Shown one piece after another: positions 33,671 through 42,783 of a stretch of DNA of 64,000 bases. Position numbers and translations under genes: made by a program. Source of the stretch: Luteimonas vadosa (lineage in GTDB: Bacteria; Pseudomonadota; Gammaproteobacteria; Xanthomonadales; Xanthomonadaceae); assembly GCF_039543545.1 (NCBI RefSeq), contig NZ_BAABJY010000002.1, positions 930,001 through 994,000 on the forward strand, read 5' to 3'. The notes beneath the pieces are model-generated. The model searched no databases. It was not told the origin of the DNA and was given only the letters and a program-made list of their open reading frames with translations. Positions within the stretch are counted from its first letter, which is position 1. Each line of letters starts with the position of its first letter.

Positions 33671-33704
33671 ATAGACAAGATGGTCTAGACAGACTGGTCT
33701 AGAC
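33671..33704 (+). promoter_or_regulatory. repeated palindromic operator of the BlaI-like gene
   Basis: Two copies of the perfect palindrome GTCTAGAC (33683-33690 and 33697-33704) stand 14 bases apart, and a further half-site AGAC occurs 14 bases before the first (33673-33676). They end 40 bases before the GTG of the BlaI-like regulator. BlaI/MecI dimers bind palindromic DNA next to their own promoters, so this is probably the autoregulatory site. Confidence 0.65.
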
Positions 33705-33744
33705 GGCGTAGGGTGTCCACGTCTCCGCCCTGCAGGCCGCCGCC

Positions 33745-34134
33745 GTGCCGCGCAACCCTCGCATTCCCAAGCCCACTGCGGCCGAACTTGGCCTGCTCCG
33801 GACCCTCTGGCGCCTCGGTCCCAGCACGGTCAAGCAGGTGCACGAGCAGGAGCAGCGCGAACGGCCTGGCGTGGCTTATGCCAGCGTGCTCCGCCTGATG
33901 CAGGTCATGCACGGCAAGGGCCTGCTCAAGCGCGACGAGAGCGAGCGTTCGCACGTCTATTCGCCGGCGCAGGAGCGCGAACCCGTGCAAACCAGGCTGC
34001 TGGACGACCTGATCCAGAAGGCCTTCGCGGGATCCGGAAAGGACCTGGTCCTGGCTGCACTGCGCAGCGAGCGCGTCAGCGATGCCGAACGCGCGGAGAT
34101 CCAGCGGTTCCTAAAGGAGTCCCGCGATGCATGA
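33745..34134 (+). CDS. BlaI/MecI/CopY-family transcriptional repressor
   Basis: A 129-residue winged-helix repressor. The DNA-binding part is in LGLLRTLWRLGPSTVKQVHEQEQRERPG followed by the wing (YASVLRLMQVMHGKGLLKRD), and the C-terminal half forms a dimerisation helix pair. The family is normally cut by a membrane M56 metalloprotease, and that gene overlaps it by eight bases here. The start is GTG at 33745 with no strong ribosome site. A repeated palindrome upstream (33671-33704) fits autoregulation. Beta-lactam sensing is possible but no beta-lactamase gene is adjacent, so the signal is unknown. Confidence 0.9.
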   Translation: MPRNPRIPKPTAAELGLLRTLWRLGPSTVKQVHEQEQRERPGVAYASVLRLMQVMHGKGLLKRDESERSHVYSPAQEREPVQTRLLDDLIQKAFAGSGKDLVLAALRSERVSDAERAEIQRFLKESRDA

Positions 34135-36067
34135 TCCGTCGCTCCTGGTGCACACGCTGGGCCGCGTCCTGGCAGATTTCCTCTGGCAGGGCGCCCTGAT
34201 CGGGGCCACCGCCTGGCTCTGGCTGGCCGTGCTAAGGCATGCACGACCGCAAGCGCGCTATGCCGTGGCCTGCGCCGCGCTTCTGGCCTGCGTGCTCGTC
34301 CCCGGCTGGCAGCTGGTGCGCGCCCTGGAAGCGGCAGGCACAGCCCCCCTCGCGACGATCGTCGACGGAAGCGCGTCCGCGAGCATCGCCCACGGTGCGG
34401 GTGTCGCGCTGCCGTTGCTGCAGGGGTTCTCGCCGCCGCCCTCGCCGGCTCCGGATGTATTGCCATGGATCGTCGCGTTCTGGGGGGCGGGCGTGGTCGT
34501 CCTCGGATTGCGGATGGCCTGCGGGCTGCGTTGGGTCGGCCGTCTGCGCACGTCATCCCGCGAGGCTGACCTGGCCTGGCAACGTCGCTTCGAGGTGCTC
34601 GTCGCGCGCATGGGCGTTCGACGTCCGATCGCGCTGCGCGTAATTGCCGAGGGCGACAGTCCGCTCGCGGCCGGCTGGTGGAAGCCGGTGGTGCTGTTGC
34701 CCGCCGCCCTGGTCCTGCGCATGCCCAGCCAGTTGCTAGAGGCACTGGTCGCGCACGAACTAGCCCATGTCCGGCGCCATGATTACCTGGTGAACATGCT
34801 GCAGGGCGTCGTCGAGGTGCTGCTGTTCTACCACCCGGTGACCTGGTGGCTCTCCCGGCGGATCCGGATCGAGCGCGAACAGGTGGCCGACGACATCGCC
34901 GCGTCGGCGCTCGGGGATCCGCGCCGGCTGGCCCTCGCCCTTTCGGAACTCGATCGCCATGCCACGTCCGTCCCCAGGTTTGCGCAATCCGCGCAAGGAG
35001 GTTTGCTGATGTCCCGTATCCGTCAACTCATCCAGCCCATCGCCCCGCGCCCCAATGGCGGATTGATCGCCTTGTGCGTGCTCGGCCTGGTAGCCGGTGG
35101 TTTCGTCTTCGCGCAGACCCCGCCTGCACCGCCGATACCACCGGCCCCACCCGCGCCGGCAGCCATTTCCCCGCTCCATGCCGCGCCTCCGGCGCCTCCC
35201 GCGCCACCGGCCTCCCCTGCCACGCCGGTGCTGCCGGCGCCTCCCGCACCCCCTCCTCCGCCGCCGGCACCGGCAAGTCCCGCGCCCCCCGCGCCCGACG
35301 CGATCCGGCACGCCGCGGCCCGGCACGGCAGCGACCGCGGATTCGCGCTGGTGCGCGAGGGCCAGGAAGGCATCGCGATGTCCGGGACGCTCGACGACGT
35401 CGAAGCGATCCGCGCCGCCCGTCGTGGGATCGATGCCGACTTCCTGTGGTTCCGCCGCGATGGCAGGGCCTACGTGGTCCGCGATCCGGAGCTGGTCGCC
35501 AGGGCGGGCGCCGCCTGGGCACCCACCGATGCATTGGACGCCCGCATGCAGGAACTGGATGCGCGCATGCGCCCGCACCAGCGGAAAATGGACGCACTCG
35601 CCAGGCGCATGGATGCCTTGCACGTCGACAGCCCGTTCGACGAGCCAGCAGCGCGGGAAGCCGCGGCGCAACTCGAGGCCCTGGGCAAGCAGATGGAGCC
35701 GCTCGCCCGCGAGCAAGCGGCGTTGTCCCGCCGGCTCCCGGGCGCCGACCGCGGCGAAGCCGCGGAACTCGAGCGGAAGATGGAAGCCCTTGCGGCCCGG
35801 CAGGAACGCCTGGGCGCACAAATGGAACGGCACGGGCGCGTGCTGGAAGCCGCATCCCGCAGGATGGAGGCGCAGGCCGCCCCCATGGCAGCGCTGGGCC
35901 GGCAGATGGAGGAAGCCGCCAAACCGATGGAAAGCATCGGCAAGGACATGGAAGCGCTGGGAGCGCAGATCGAACGGAAGGCCGCCGTCGCGGAACGCCA
36001 GGTCCAGGCGCTCATCGACGAAGCCATGGCGCGCGGGCTGGCGACGCCAGCGCCGGCGCGGCAATAG
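34127..36067 (+). CDS. BlaR1/MecR1-like M56 metalloprotease with a Met-rich coiled-coil sensor domain
   Basis: A 646-residue membrane protein. Hydrophobic segments near residues 15-38, 43-65, 110-130 and 300-320 surround the zinc-protease site VAHELAHVRRHD (His210, Glu211, His214), as in BlaR1. After the last segment comes a Pro/Ala-rich linker of about 70 residues and then, in place of the penicillin-binding domain of BlaR1, a long charged coiled coil with regularly spaced Met (KQMEPLAREQAALSRRLPGA; MEALAARQERLGAQMERHGR; MEEAAKPMESIGKDMEALGA). It should cut the repressor made by the overlapping gene upstream. What it senses outside the membrane cannot be told. Confidence 0.9.
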   Translation: MHDPSLLVHTLGRVLADFLWQGALIGATAWLWLAVLRHARPQARYAVACAALLACVLVPGWQLVRALEAAGTAPLATIVDGSASASIAHGAGVALPLLQGFSPPPSPAPDVLPWIVAFWGAGVVVLGLRMACGLRWVGRLRTSSREADLAWQRRFEVLVARMGVRRPIALRVIAEGDSPLAAGWWKPVVLLPAALVLRMPSQLLEALVAHELAHVRRHDYLVNMLQGVVEVLLFYHPVTWWLSRRIRIEREQVADDIAASALGDPRRLALALSELDRHATSVPRFAQSAQGGLLMSRIRQLIQPIAPRPNGGLIALCVLGLVAGGFVFAQTPPAPPIPPAPPAPAAISPLHAAPPAPPAPPASPATPVLPAPPAPPPPPPAPASPAPPAPDAIRHAAARHGSDRGFALVREGQEGIAMSGTLDDVEAIRAARRGIDADFLWFRRDGRAYVVRDPELVARAGAAWAPTDALDARMQELDARMRPHQRKMDALARRMDALHVDSPFDEPAAREAAAQLEALGKQMEPLAREQAALSRRLPGADRGEAAELERKMEALAARQERLGAQMERHGRVLEAASRRMEAQAAPMAALGRQMEEAAKPMESIGKDMEALGAQIERKAAVAERQVQALIDEAMARGLATPAPARQ

Positions 36068-36110
36068 GCAACGAGGTCGCGGGTGGCCGGTGCACGCGCA
36101 CCGGCACCCG

Positions 36111-36806
36111 TCACGGCAGGCCCGGCACCGCCAAGCTGCGTTCGGCATCACCGGTCGCGCCGGTCAGCATGTTCGGCGGCAGGTGCCCGACATCGCCGAC
36201 GCCGATCACCTTCATCCGCCCGTCGGCTTCGATGCGGATCACCGTCAGGCTCGCATGGCCGACGGACATCTCCAGCCAGGCATCGGGTTCGACGCCCATC
36301 GCACGCGTGACCAGGTAACGGATGACGTTCCCGTGGCACACCAGCAGGTCGGTCCGCTGCCCGGATGGAACGAAATAACGGGCGAAGGCGCGTTCGATCT
36401 GCGCCTGGCATGCGGCCAGGTCCGGGGGCGCCTCGCGCGACATGATCTCCGCACGGCGCGTCGGCGGCGTGCACTCCGCCAGGTCCTCGTCGACCTCGAA
36501 ACGACGCCCGGGCAGGCTTTCGCCAATCACCGCGGCGGTGTCCCGCGCCCGCCGCAACGGGCTCACATGCAAGCCATCCAGGTGACCCGGGCGTCCGGCC
36601 AGGCGGGCGCCGGCCAGCTGCGCCTGCGCCACGCCCAGCGGCGTCAGGCCCATGCCGGTACGTTCGTCGCCCCCCTCTTCCCGAACATAGTGGCCGTGCC
36701 GGACCAGCAGGATCGTGCGGGTCCCGGGCGGGTCGCCCGCCGCCTGGGCACCGCACGGCAAGGCTGCAAGCAAGACGGCCAGGCTGGCCAGCAGAAGGGT
36801 CTTCAT
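36111..36806 (-). CDS. exported histidine phosphatase (phosphoglycerate-mutase-like)
   Basis: A 231-residue member of the histidine phosphatase superfamily. The phosphorylated His is in TILLVRHGHYV, and a second catalytic His is in TDLLVCHGNVIRYLV; the SPLRRARDTAAVI arginines are also present. A signal peptide is likely (LLASLAVLLAALPCGAQAAG), so it is periplasmic. The ATG at 36806 has GGGAG eight bases upstream and is preferred to a GTG six codons earlier. It is convergent with the M56 gene. The natural phosphoester substrate is not known. Confidence 0.88.
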   Translation of the reverse strand: MKTLLLASLAVLLAALPCGAQAAGDPPGTRTILLVRHGHYVREEGGDERTGMGLTPLGVAQAQLAGARLAGRPGHLDGLHVSPLRRARDTAAVIGESLPGRRFEVDEDLAECTPPTRRAEIMSREAPPDLAACQAQIERAFARYFVPSGQRTDLLVCHGNVIRYLVTRAMGVEPDAWLEMSVGHASLTVIRIEADGRMKVIGVGDVGHLPPNMLTGATGDAERSLAVPGLP

Positions 36807-37135
36807 CGGAGTGCTCCCGGTCACCAGGGCTCAGGGTGGACCGGTACGCCTGCGGATGGCAATCCGGCCCGCTACGGGGCTGGCACGGCCCGAAGCGTTC
36901 GTCGATGGCGACCCGTGCGCATCCCGCGTCCGGAATGCATGGCGAAGTGAGGTTCAAGCGCAATGGCCACACGCGGCTCGCCAACCGGTGGCAGCGCTGC
37001 CAATGAGCGTTGACGCGAACCATGCCGACCCGCCGCCTTGCACCCTGACTTCCGGCCTTTTTGCACCGCGCCTCGCGTCGGGATACTTCGCGCGACCAAA
37101 CCACCCCCGGCAGGATCGCCCGATCCGGATCACTG
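36807..37135. other. gene-free divergent interval of about 330 bases
   Basis: Between the histidine phosphatase and the CPBP protease genes, read away from each other. No gene or distinct hairpin was seen; promoters for both should lie here. Confidence 0.45.
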
Positions 37136-37927
37136 ATGACGACGTCCACCCTGACCTCCCTCCGCCCCGCCCGCGCCATGCTCGTAGCCGTCGCGGTATC
37201 GGCCGCCCTGCTGTACAGCACGCAAAGCGGCGCGTTGGTCCGCGCGTTGGCCAACGCGACCGCTTGGCCGAAGTGGCCCTACCTGGTGTCCGGCGTGGCC
37301 ACCGCAAGCGACCTGCTGGTCATGGCCCTGCTGGTGATGGCGGCCGCTGGCCTTGGCGCGCGCGAAGCGGCCCGTCTCTCGGGCATTTCCGCGTCGCCTC
37401 GCCAACCGCTGCGTTGGGCGGCCTGGGTGCTGGTGCCGGCCTTGCTGGCCTGCGCGCTGCTGGCGCAGCCATCGCCCGACCTTGGAATGCTGGATTTCGC
37501 ATGGCGCGCCGTCGGCAGCCCGGTGTTCGAGGAACTGACCTATCGCGGCTTGGCCGTCGGCGCCCTGATGCGCATTTGCGGATGGCGCCTCCTGCCCGCC
37601 TGCCTCTGGCCGGCCGTCTTCTTTGGCGTCGCGCATGCCTGGCAGGGCGCCGACCTGGCTTCGGCCCTCGGCATCGCGGCGATCACGGGTGCTGGTGGCC
37701 TGCTGTTCGGCTGGCTATACGTGCGCTGGGGCTTCAACCTGTGGCCCGCACTGCTGTTGCATGTCGGGATGAACGGCCTCTGGGAGATCTTCGCGTTCGG
37801 CGAGGACGCGATCGGAGGCTGGCTCGGCAACGGCGTCCGCCTGGCGGTGGTGCTGGCCGCCGTCCTGCTGACGTTCCGCTTCGCGCCAGGCAGGCGCCGG
37901 CGCGGCGCGGATCCCGTCGACCGGTAG
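37136..37927 (+). CDS. CPBP-family intramembrane metalloprotease
   Basis: A 263-residue polytopic membrane protein of the CAAX-protease/bacteriocin-processing family. Motif 1 EELTYRGL (Glu132, Glu133), motif 2 FFGVAHAW and motif 3 LLLHVGMNGLW are in order, separated by hydrophobic segments (PALLACALLAQ, LGIAAITGAGGLLFGWLYV). The family cuts membrane-proximal peptides or acts as a scaffold. The ATG at 37136 is chosen; an in-frame Met 25 codons upstream gives a longer hydrophilic start. No processing partner or bacteriocin gene is nearby. Confidence 0.87.
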   Translation: MTTSTLTSLRPARAMLVAVAVSAALLYSTQSGALVRALANATAWPKWPYLVSGVATASDLLVMALLVMAAAGLGAREAARLSGISASPRQPLRWAAWVLVPALLACALLAQPSPDLGMLDFAWRAVGSPVFEELTYRGLAVGALMRICGWRLLPACLWPAVFFGVAHAWQGADLASALGIAAITGAGGLLFGWLYVRWGFNLWPALLLHVGMNGLWEIFAFGEDAIGGWLGNGVRLAVVLAAVLLTFRFAPGRRRRGADPVDR

Positions 37928-38066
37928 CGCCGCCCACGTTCGAGCAGCCGTCCGTCGCCGCCATAGCCGCGCCCCGCCCGATCGGGGCCCCACGACGTCT
38001 CACGTTCTCGCCAACAGGTATCGGCAGCGCTCCAACGGCACCGCACGGCACCCCGCCGAAGTGGGG

Positions 38067-39005
38067 TCAGGACGACTTTTTCAGGGCGAAGTCGATCGCC
38101 GCCCTCACCGCCGCCACCTGGGCGGCATTGCATTGCTCCGGCGTCGCTCGGGGACTGTCCGGGTAGACCTCGGTGGTGGTCCTGTAGCGGGCATTGGTGG
38201 CGCCAGCGCACAAACCCAGCGACTGGACCGGAAACTGGATCACGCCGGGCGCGACGACCGGGGATCCGATGATCTCGCCGTTCGCGTCGGCGGGCGCGAT
38301 GTGCGTGACCCCGGCGATTGCCGCGATGATCGCCTGCTGGAAGGCCGGCTGCGGACGCTTACTGTCGTCGACGAGGTAGAAGCCGTCCGGGATGCCCCCG
38401 GCGACGAACGGCTGGCCGTCGCGCGCCGCCCGCGCGGGCCGGAACTCCGATTCGTCGCTGTCGGTGGTCTCGTGCAGGTCGATGTGCATCAGCACGCGGT
38501 CGCGCAGCGGCGCCACCAGTCGCATCAACGCGGCGGACTCGCCGGCAGGGCTGTCCTCGCGGAACGATCGGTTGGGATCGATGGCGTCCGGATTCCAGCG
38601 CTGGATCCGCTCGTAGCCCCAGGGACTCACGCACGGCGCGACCAGCACGTCGGCTTGCCCGGCGTAATCCGCCAGGTGCGCCTCGATGAACTGGAGTGCG
38701 CCGTGGATTCCGCTGGTTTCGTAGCCGTGCACGCCGCCGGTCACCAGCATGAGGGGCAGTCCGTCGTGCTGGCCGCGATTGCGAACCGCGAACAGCGGAT
38801 AGACCTCCGCGTCGTACTGGAGCTCGCCGTACTGGACGACGTCAAGACGCGACCGGAAAGCGTCGATGCGGGCGAGGACGTCGTCCGCGTAACTGCGCCG
38901 GCGCACCTGCCCTGCCCGCCACGCCGACCGTTCCTCGGGGCCCCATGGCTGGCCTGGGGTGCCGATGGGGTACGAGTTCGTTGCTGCTGTCGTGGATCTG
39001 GCCAT
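38067..39005 (-). CDS. M14-like metallocarboxypeptidase (aspartoacylase/succinylglutamate desuccinylase group)
   Basis: A 312-residue zinc carboxypeptidase-like protein. The H-x-x-E ligands are in VTGGVHGYETSGI, the third His in VLMHIDLHETTDS, and the general-base Glu is likely in RTTTEVYPD near the C-terminus. The arginine in NPDAIDPNRSF matches the substrate-binding arginine of this group. No signal peptide is present, so it is cytoplasmic. The group removes C-terminal residues or acyl groups from amino acids; the substrate is not assignable. It diverges from the DUF4287 gene. Confidence 0.85.
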   Translation of the reverse strand: MARSTTAATNSYPIGTPGQPWGPEERSAWRAGQVRRRSYADDVLARIDAFRSRLDVVQYGELQYDAEVYPLFAVRNRGQHDGLPLMLVTGGVHGYETSGIHGALQFIEAHLADYAGQADVLVAPCVSPWGYERIQRWNPDAIDPNRSFREDSPAGESAALMRLVAPLRDRVLMHIDLHETTDSDESEFRPARAARDGQPFVAGGIPDGFYLVDDSKRPQPAFQQAIIAAIAGVTHIAPADANGEIIGSPVVAPGVIQFPVQSLGLCAGATNARYRTTTEVYPDSPRATPEQCNAAQVAAVRAAIDFALKKSS

Positions 39006-39099
39006 GCATCCATTCTACGGGGCCGACTGCAACTCCAAGCCCGTGCTGCGACCGACCCGCGTGCACGCTAGGATGGGGCGACCACCACGGGAGAAGCCC

Positions 39100-39678
39100 A
39101 TGCCCGACCAGCAGAAGGCCCTCGACACCCAGTTGGCCAACATCCAGAAGAAGACCGGCAAAACCCTCGCCCAGCTCAGGGCGCTGATCGCCAAAAGCGG
39201 CCTGCAGAAGCACGGGCAGATCCGCGACATGCTCAAGTCGGAGCTGGGCCTGGGCCATGGCGACGCCAACACCCTGGCCCATGTCGCGCTGGATCCGGGC
39301 AGTGCAACCGTCAAGTCCAGCAGCGCGGGGCACGACGTTGGTGCGGAAGTGGACCGGATCTATAGCGGCCCGAAGGCGGGGCTGCGGTCGCTGCACGACG
39401 CCGTGATGGCCCGGATCGCCAAGCTCGGTCCTTTCGAAGTTGCGCCCAAGAAGGCCTACCTGAGCCTGCGCCGCAAGAAGCAGTTCGCCATGGTCGGGCC
39501 CGCCACCAAGACCCAACTCGAGATCGGCCTCAACCTCACGGATTCGACGCCGACCGAACGCTTGCTCGCGGTGAAGCAGCCCGCCATGTGCAGCGCGAAG
39601 GTGCGCCTGGCGGATGCCGGCGAGATCGACGACGAGTTGATTGGCTGGATCAGGCAGGCCTACGAGCAGGCGGGCTGA
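39100..39678 (+). CDS. DUF4287 and DUF5655 domain protein
   Basis: A 192-residue protein with two small domains. The first (residues 1-70, LDTQLANIQKKTGKTLAQLR) is DUF4287; the second (residues 85-190, HDAVMARIAKLGPFEVAPKK and YLSLRRKKQFAMVGPATKTQ) is DUF5655, found in proteins of unknown function in many bacteria. A DNA- or nucleotide-related role is sometimes proposed but is not shown here. GGGAG precedes the ATG at 39100; the frame is open upstream, but the sequence there is the promoter side of the divergent M14 gene. Confidence 0.82.
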   Translation: MPDQQKALDTQLANIQKKTGKTLAQLRALIAKSGLQKHGQIRDMLKSELGLGHGDANTLAHVALDPGSATVKSSSAGHDVGAEVDRIYSGPKAGLRSLHDAVMARIAKLGPFEVAPKKAYLSLRRKKQFAMVGPATKTQLEIGLNLTDSTPTERLLAVKQPAMCSAKVRLADAGEIDDELIGWIRQAYEQAG

Positions 39679-39775
39679 ACCCGGGTAGGCGGCCTATCCG
39701 CCGGCCCGCCGGATGATGCAGCAAGCCGTGGTGGCTTTGCAGGGCCAGGATCCCGGCAGGTGCCGGGGTTGCCGT

Positions 39776-40153
39776 TCAATCGGCAAGCAGGAGCCGATGC
39801 TCGGGCCGTTCGCAGACCACCACAACGTCCGCGGCGGTCACGGTGCCCACCGCTTGCGCCCGCCGACCCACGGACAGCGCTTCGACATCGATCGGGGGGG
39901 CCTGGCACAGGTTCCAGCGTGCCGGCAGGTGCACCGACACGCGACCGTGCGTCGCGGTGTCGAGCAGGATTTCCGCATTTCCGTCATACGACCAAGGCTG
40001 CGTATCCACCGACGCGATCGTGCCGTCGACCGTCGCCTCGCTCCCCACGGTGAGGCCCGCGGCCGAAGGCGGGTGCGCGCAACCGGCGCCTGCAAGGCAG
40101 GCCATGGCCACCAGGAGGATGCGGCGGGATCGCAGGCTCGATTGCAGGCGCAT
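39776..40153 (-). CDS. small lipoprotein of unknown function
   Basis: A 125-residue lipoprotein. A signal with lipobox LAGAGC (Cys25) follows MRLQSSLRSRRILLVAMAC. The mature part (AAGLTVGSEATVDGTIASVD, then strands to VVVCERPEHRLLLAD) looks like a small beta-barrel, perhaps OB-fold related, since it reads as repeated strands with a conserved G-x-A-T-V-x-G opening. Cytoplasmic-membrane or outer-membrane sorting is not resolved, as the residue after Cys is Ala. Function unknown. The ATG at 40153 is preceded by GGATG only. Confidence 0.75.
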   Translation of the reverse strand: MRLQSSLRSRRILLVAMACLAGAGCAHPPSAAGLTVGSEATVDGTIASVDTQPWSYDGNAEILLDTATHGRVSVHLPARWNLCQAPPIDVEALSVGRRAQAVGTVTAADVVVVCERPEHRLLLAD

Positions 40154-40584
40154 GGGTGTTTCATCCAGGACACGGGCAGGCGCGACCATACCCGATCGCG
40201 CGGCAAGGCGCGTTGACAGGCACCGAACGCGGTCCCTCTGCATCCAGCGGCGAAAGACATCCGGTCCGGAATCCAGCCCCCGCGGTCCCTCCTCGTTCCG
40301 GTGCTCGCCTGCACGCCTGCACGCCCCCCGCGCGGCCCCGCAACCGGGCAAGCCGACCGTCCAGGCCGCGGCCGCCAACATCATGCGATGCATGTCTGGC
40401 ATCCCCGGGCGCGCCTGAGAGCGGAGAGCGGCGCGCCGCTTCACGCCCTCCCCATTGCCGCTTGTGCAGTCTCCGGGCCGTGCCGGACCGGTCGAGCCTG
40501 CTCCCACTGTTTGTTTGGACGCGAGCTAGGCCGCACCACAAGCCGATGCCATTAGGATGACCGCTCCTTGCGACCTGCCCCCCG
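40154..40584. other. gene-free divergent interval of about 430 bases
   Basis: Lies between the lipoprotein and the hybrid kinase genes. No gene is convincing. It should carry both promoters. Confidence 0.45.
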
Positions 40585-42714
40585 ATGACTCCCGATCTCG
40601 ACCTGCTGACACCGCTGAGCCAGTTCCGCGCGGTCTGCGAAAACGCAACCGTGGCGCTGTTCGTGATGGACGGCCGCCAGCACTGCATCTACATGAATGC
40701 CTCGGCCGAGGAGATGACCGGCTTCAGGCTCGAGCAGGTGCAGGGACGGCCGCTGCATGACTTCGTGCACCACTCCCATCCCGACGGTCGCCCCTATCCG
40801 CTCGAGGACTGCCCCATCGACCGCGCCGCCCCGCAGAACATGCAGGAGAAGGGGGAAGAAATCTTCGTGCACCCCGATGGACACTTCTATCCCGTCGCCT
40901 TCACGGCCAGTCCCATCCGGGCCGAAGGCCGCGTCATCGGAACAGTCATCGAGGTCCGGGACGTTACGCGTGAAAAACAGCGTCAGCGGGAGGACGCCGG
41001 GATGGTGCAACTGGCGGATCGCATGCTGCACGAACTGGACATGGGTCGACTGGCGCAGGCGGTAGCCGACACGGCCACCCAGTTGTCCGGTGCGCGTTGC
41101 GGTGCCTTCTTCTACAACAGCGTTGACGCGACGGGCGGCGTGCAGCGGTGCCAGGCCCTGGCGGGGGATGGCGCGGAAGCCTTCGCGGCACTGCCGCACG
41201 CCTCGGCGACACGCATGTTCGAGTCTGCCCCACGGCGGGCGCGCACGCTCCGGGTGGACGACATCCGCGAGGATGCGCGCTTTGCGCAAGGGTTTGCGCG
41301 GTCCCTTTCGGACGGTGGGTTGAAGGAACTGCGCAGCTACCTCGCCGTGCCGGTGCGATCCGACACCGGAGAGGTCCTGGGGGCACTGTTCCTGGGAGCT
41401 TCCCGGCTTGGGGGATTCAACGAGGACCACCAGCGCTTCGTCGAAACCGTGGCCGCGCAGGCCGCCGTCGGCATGAGCAGGCTGCGCGCCTTCCAGGCCG
41501 CCGCGGCCGAGGCTGCGGAGAAGGAGCGGCTTTACCTGGAGGCGGTCCGCGCCGGGCAGATGAAGGACCAGTTCCTCGCCACGATCTCCCATGAGTTGCG
41601 CACCCCGCTCACCTCGATCCTCGGCTGGGCGGAGATGCTGGCCTCCGGGCGCTTGCCCCCCGACGGCATGGAAGGTGCCGTCGGCACCATTGCCCGCAAT
41701 GCCCGGGCGCAGGCCCAGATCATCGACGACCTGCTGGACATCTCGCGCATCGTCAGCGGCAAGCTGCACCTCGACGTTCGCAGCGTCGATGCCGCGCAGC
41801 CGACGGAGGCCGCGGTGGAGGCCGTGCGCCCTGCCGCGATCGCCCGCGGCGTCGAGCTGGTGTCGTCCGTGGCGGACGGGCTGGGCGAAGTGCGGGTGGA
41901 TCCGGACCGCCTGCAGCAGATCGTGTGGAATCTGGTCGCCAATGCCGTCAAGTTCACCGGCCGCGACGGGCGCGTGGACGTGCGTCTTTCGCGGGACGGC
42001 GACGAGCTCCAGGTGCAGGTGAGGGATACCGGATCAGGCATCGAGCAGGCCTTCCTGCCCTATCTGTTCGAGCGTTTCAGCCAGGGGGACGCCTCGTCGA
42101 CGCGCGAGCACGGCGGACTGGGCCTGGGTCTTTCGATCGTGCGCCACCTGGTGGAGATGCACGGCGGGACCGTGGAAGCCCACAGCGACGGACCGGGACA
42201 GGGCGCGTGCTTCACCGTTCGATTGCCGGTCGCCCCGCGGGAAGAGACGCTCCCGGAGCCGCCGCGCAGGGGGGACCGCGCCATCGGGTCCGAGACGCAC
42301 TTTCCCGCCCATGCCTCGATGCAGGGCCAACGCGTCCTGCTCGTGGAGGACGACACCGACACGCGCAACCTCCTGCTGACGGTCCTCGAATCGACCGGCG
42401 CGAAGGTCTGCGCCTCCAGTTCCGGCATCGAAGCGCTGGCACTGCTCGACGCCTTCGATCCGACCCTGGTCATCAGCGACATCGGCATGCCCGGGATGGA
42501 CGGATACGAGTTCATCGCCTCCGTGAGGGAGCAGGAGGCACGTCACGGGCGCGATCCGGTCCCTGCGATGGCACTGACCGCCTTCGCGCGCAGCGAGGAC
42601 CGTGAAACGGCCCTTGCATCCGGCTTCGACCTGCACCTGGCCAAGCCGGTGCATCCTGCGGAACTGCTGCGGTTGGCGAATTCGCTGCGAAGCCGCGACC
42701 GCGACCTGGCCTGA
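40585..42714 (+). CDS. cytoplasmic PAS-GAF hybrid histidine kinase with receiver domain
   Basis: A 709-residue soluble kinase. PAS near 10-120 (LFVMDGRQHCIYMNASAEEM), GAF near 150-305 with Cys-rich entry (SGARCGAFFYNSVDATGG), HisKA with the phospho-acceptor His336 in ATISHELRTPLTSILGW, an HATPase with the N-box VWNLVANAVKFT and G-boxes DTGSGIEQAF and GGLGLGLSIV, and a C-terminal receiver with phospho-acceptor Asp632 in VISDIGMPGMDGYEF and Lys in LAKPVHPAEL. No membrane segment or partner regulator is nearby, so output goes through phosphotransfer to an unlinked protein. The signal is unknown. Confidence 0.92.
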   Translation: MTPDLDLLTPLSQFRAVCENATVALFVMDGRQHCIYMNASAEEMTGFRLEQVQGRPLHDFVHHSHPDGRPYPLEDCPIDRAAPQNMQEKGEEIFVHPDGHFYPVAFTASPIRAEGRVIGTVIEVRDVTREKQRQREDAGMVQLADRMLHELDMGRLAQAVADTATQLSGARCGAFFYNSVDATGGVQRCQALAGDGAEAFAALPHASATRMFESAPRRARTLRVDDIREDARFAQGFARSLSDGGLKELRSYLAVPVRSDTGEVLGALFLGASRLGGFNEDHQRFVETVAAQAAVGMSRLRAFQAAAAEAAEKERLYLEAVRAGQMKDQFLATISHELRTPLTSILGWAEMLASGRLPPDGMEGAVGTIARNARAQAQIIDDLLDISRIVSGKLHLDVRSVDAAQPTEAAVEAVRPAAIARGVELVSSVADGLGEVRVDPDRLQQIVWNLVANAVKFTGRDGRVDVRLSRDGDELQVQVRDTGSGIEQAFLPYLFERFSQGDASSTREHGGLGLGLSIVRHLVEMHGGTVEAHSDGPGQGACFTVRLPVAPREETLPEPPRRGDRAIGSETHFPAHASMQGQRVLLVEDDTDTRNLLLTVLESTGAKVCASSSGIEALALLDAFDPTLVISDIGMPGMDGYEFIASVREQEARHGRDPVPAMALTAFARSEDRETALASGFDLHLAKPVHPAELLRLANSLRSRDRDLA

Positions 42715-42783
42715 CATAGCCGCCGCGGGGATCTCCGGTGGGACTGGCGTGCAGGATGCCCGGGGAGCCGGCGAGCCCGCGAA

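Noticed and set aside
35100..35300. Simple-sequence repeat in the Pro-rich linker
   Set aside because: The repetition is imperfect CCN/GCN codon use for Pro/Ala and is explained by the protein.
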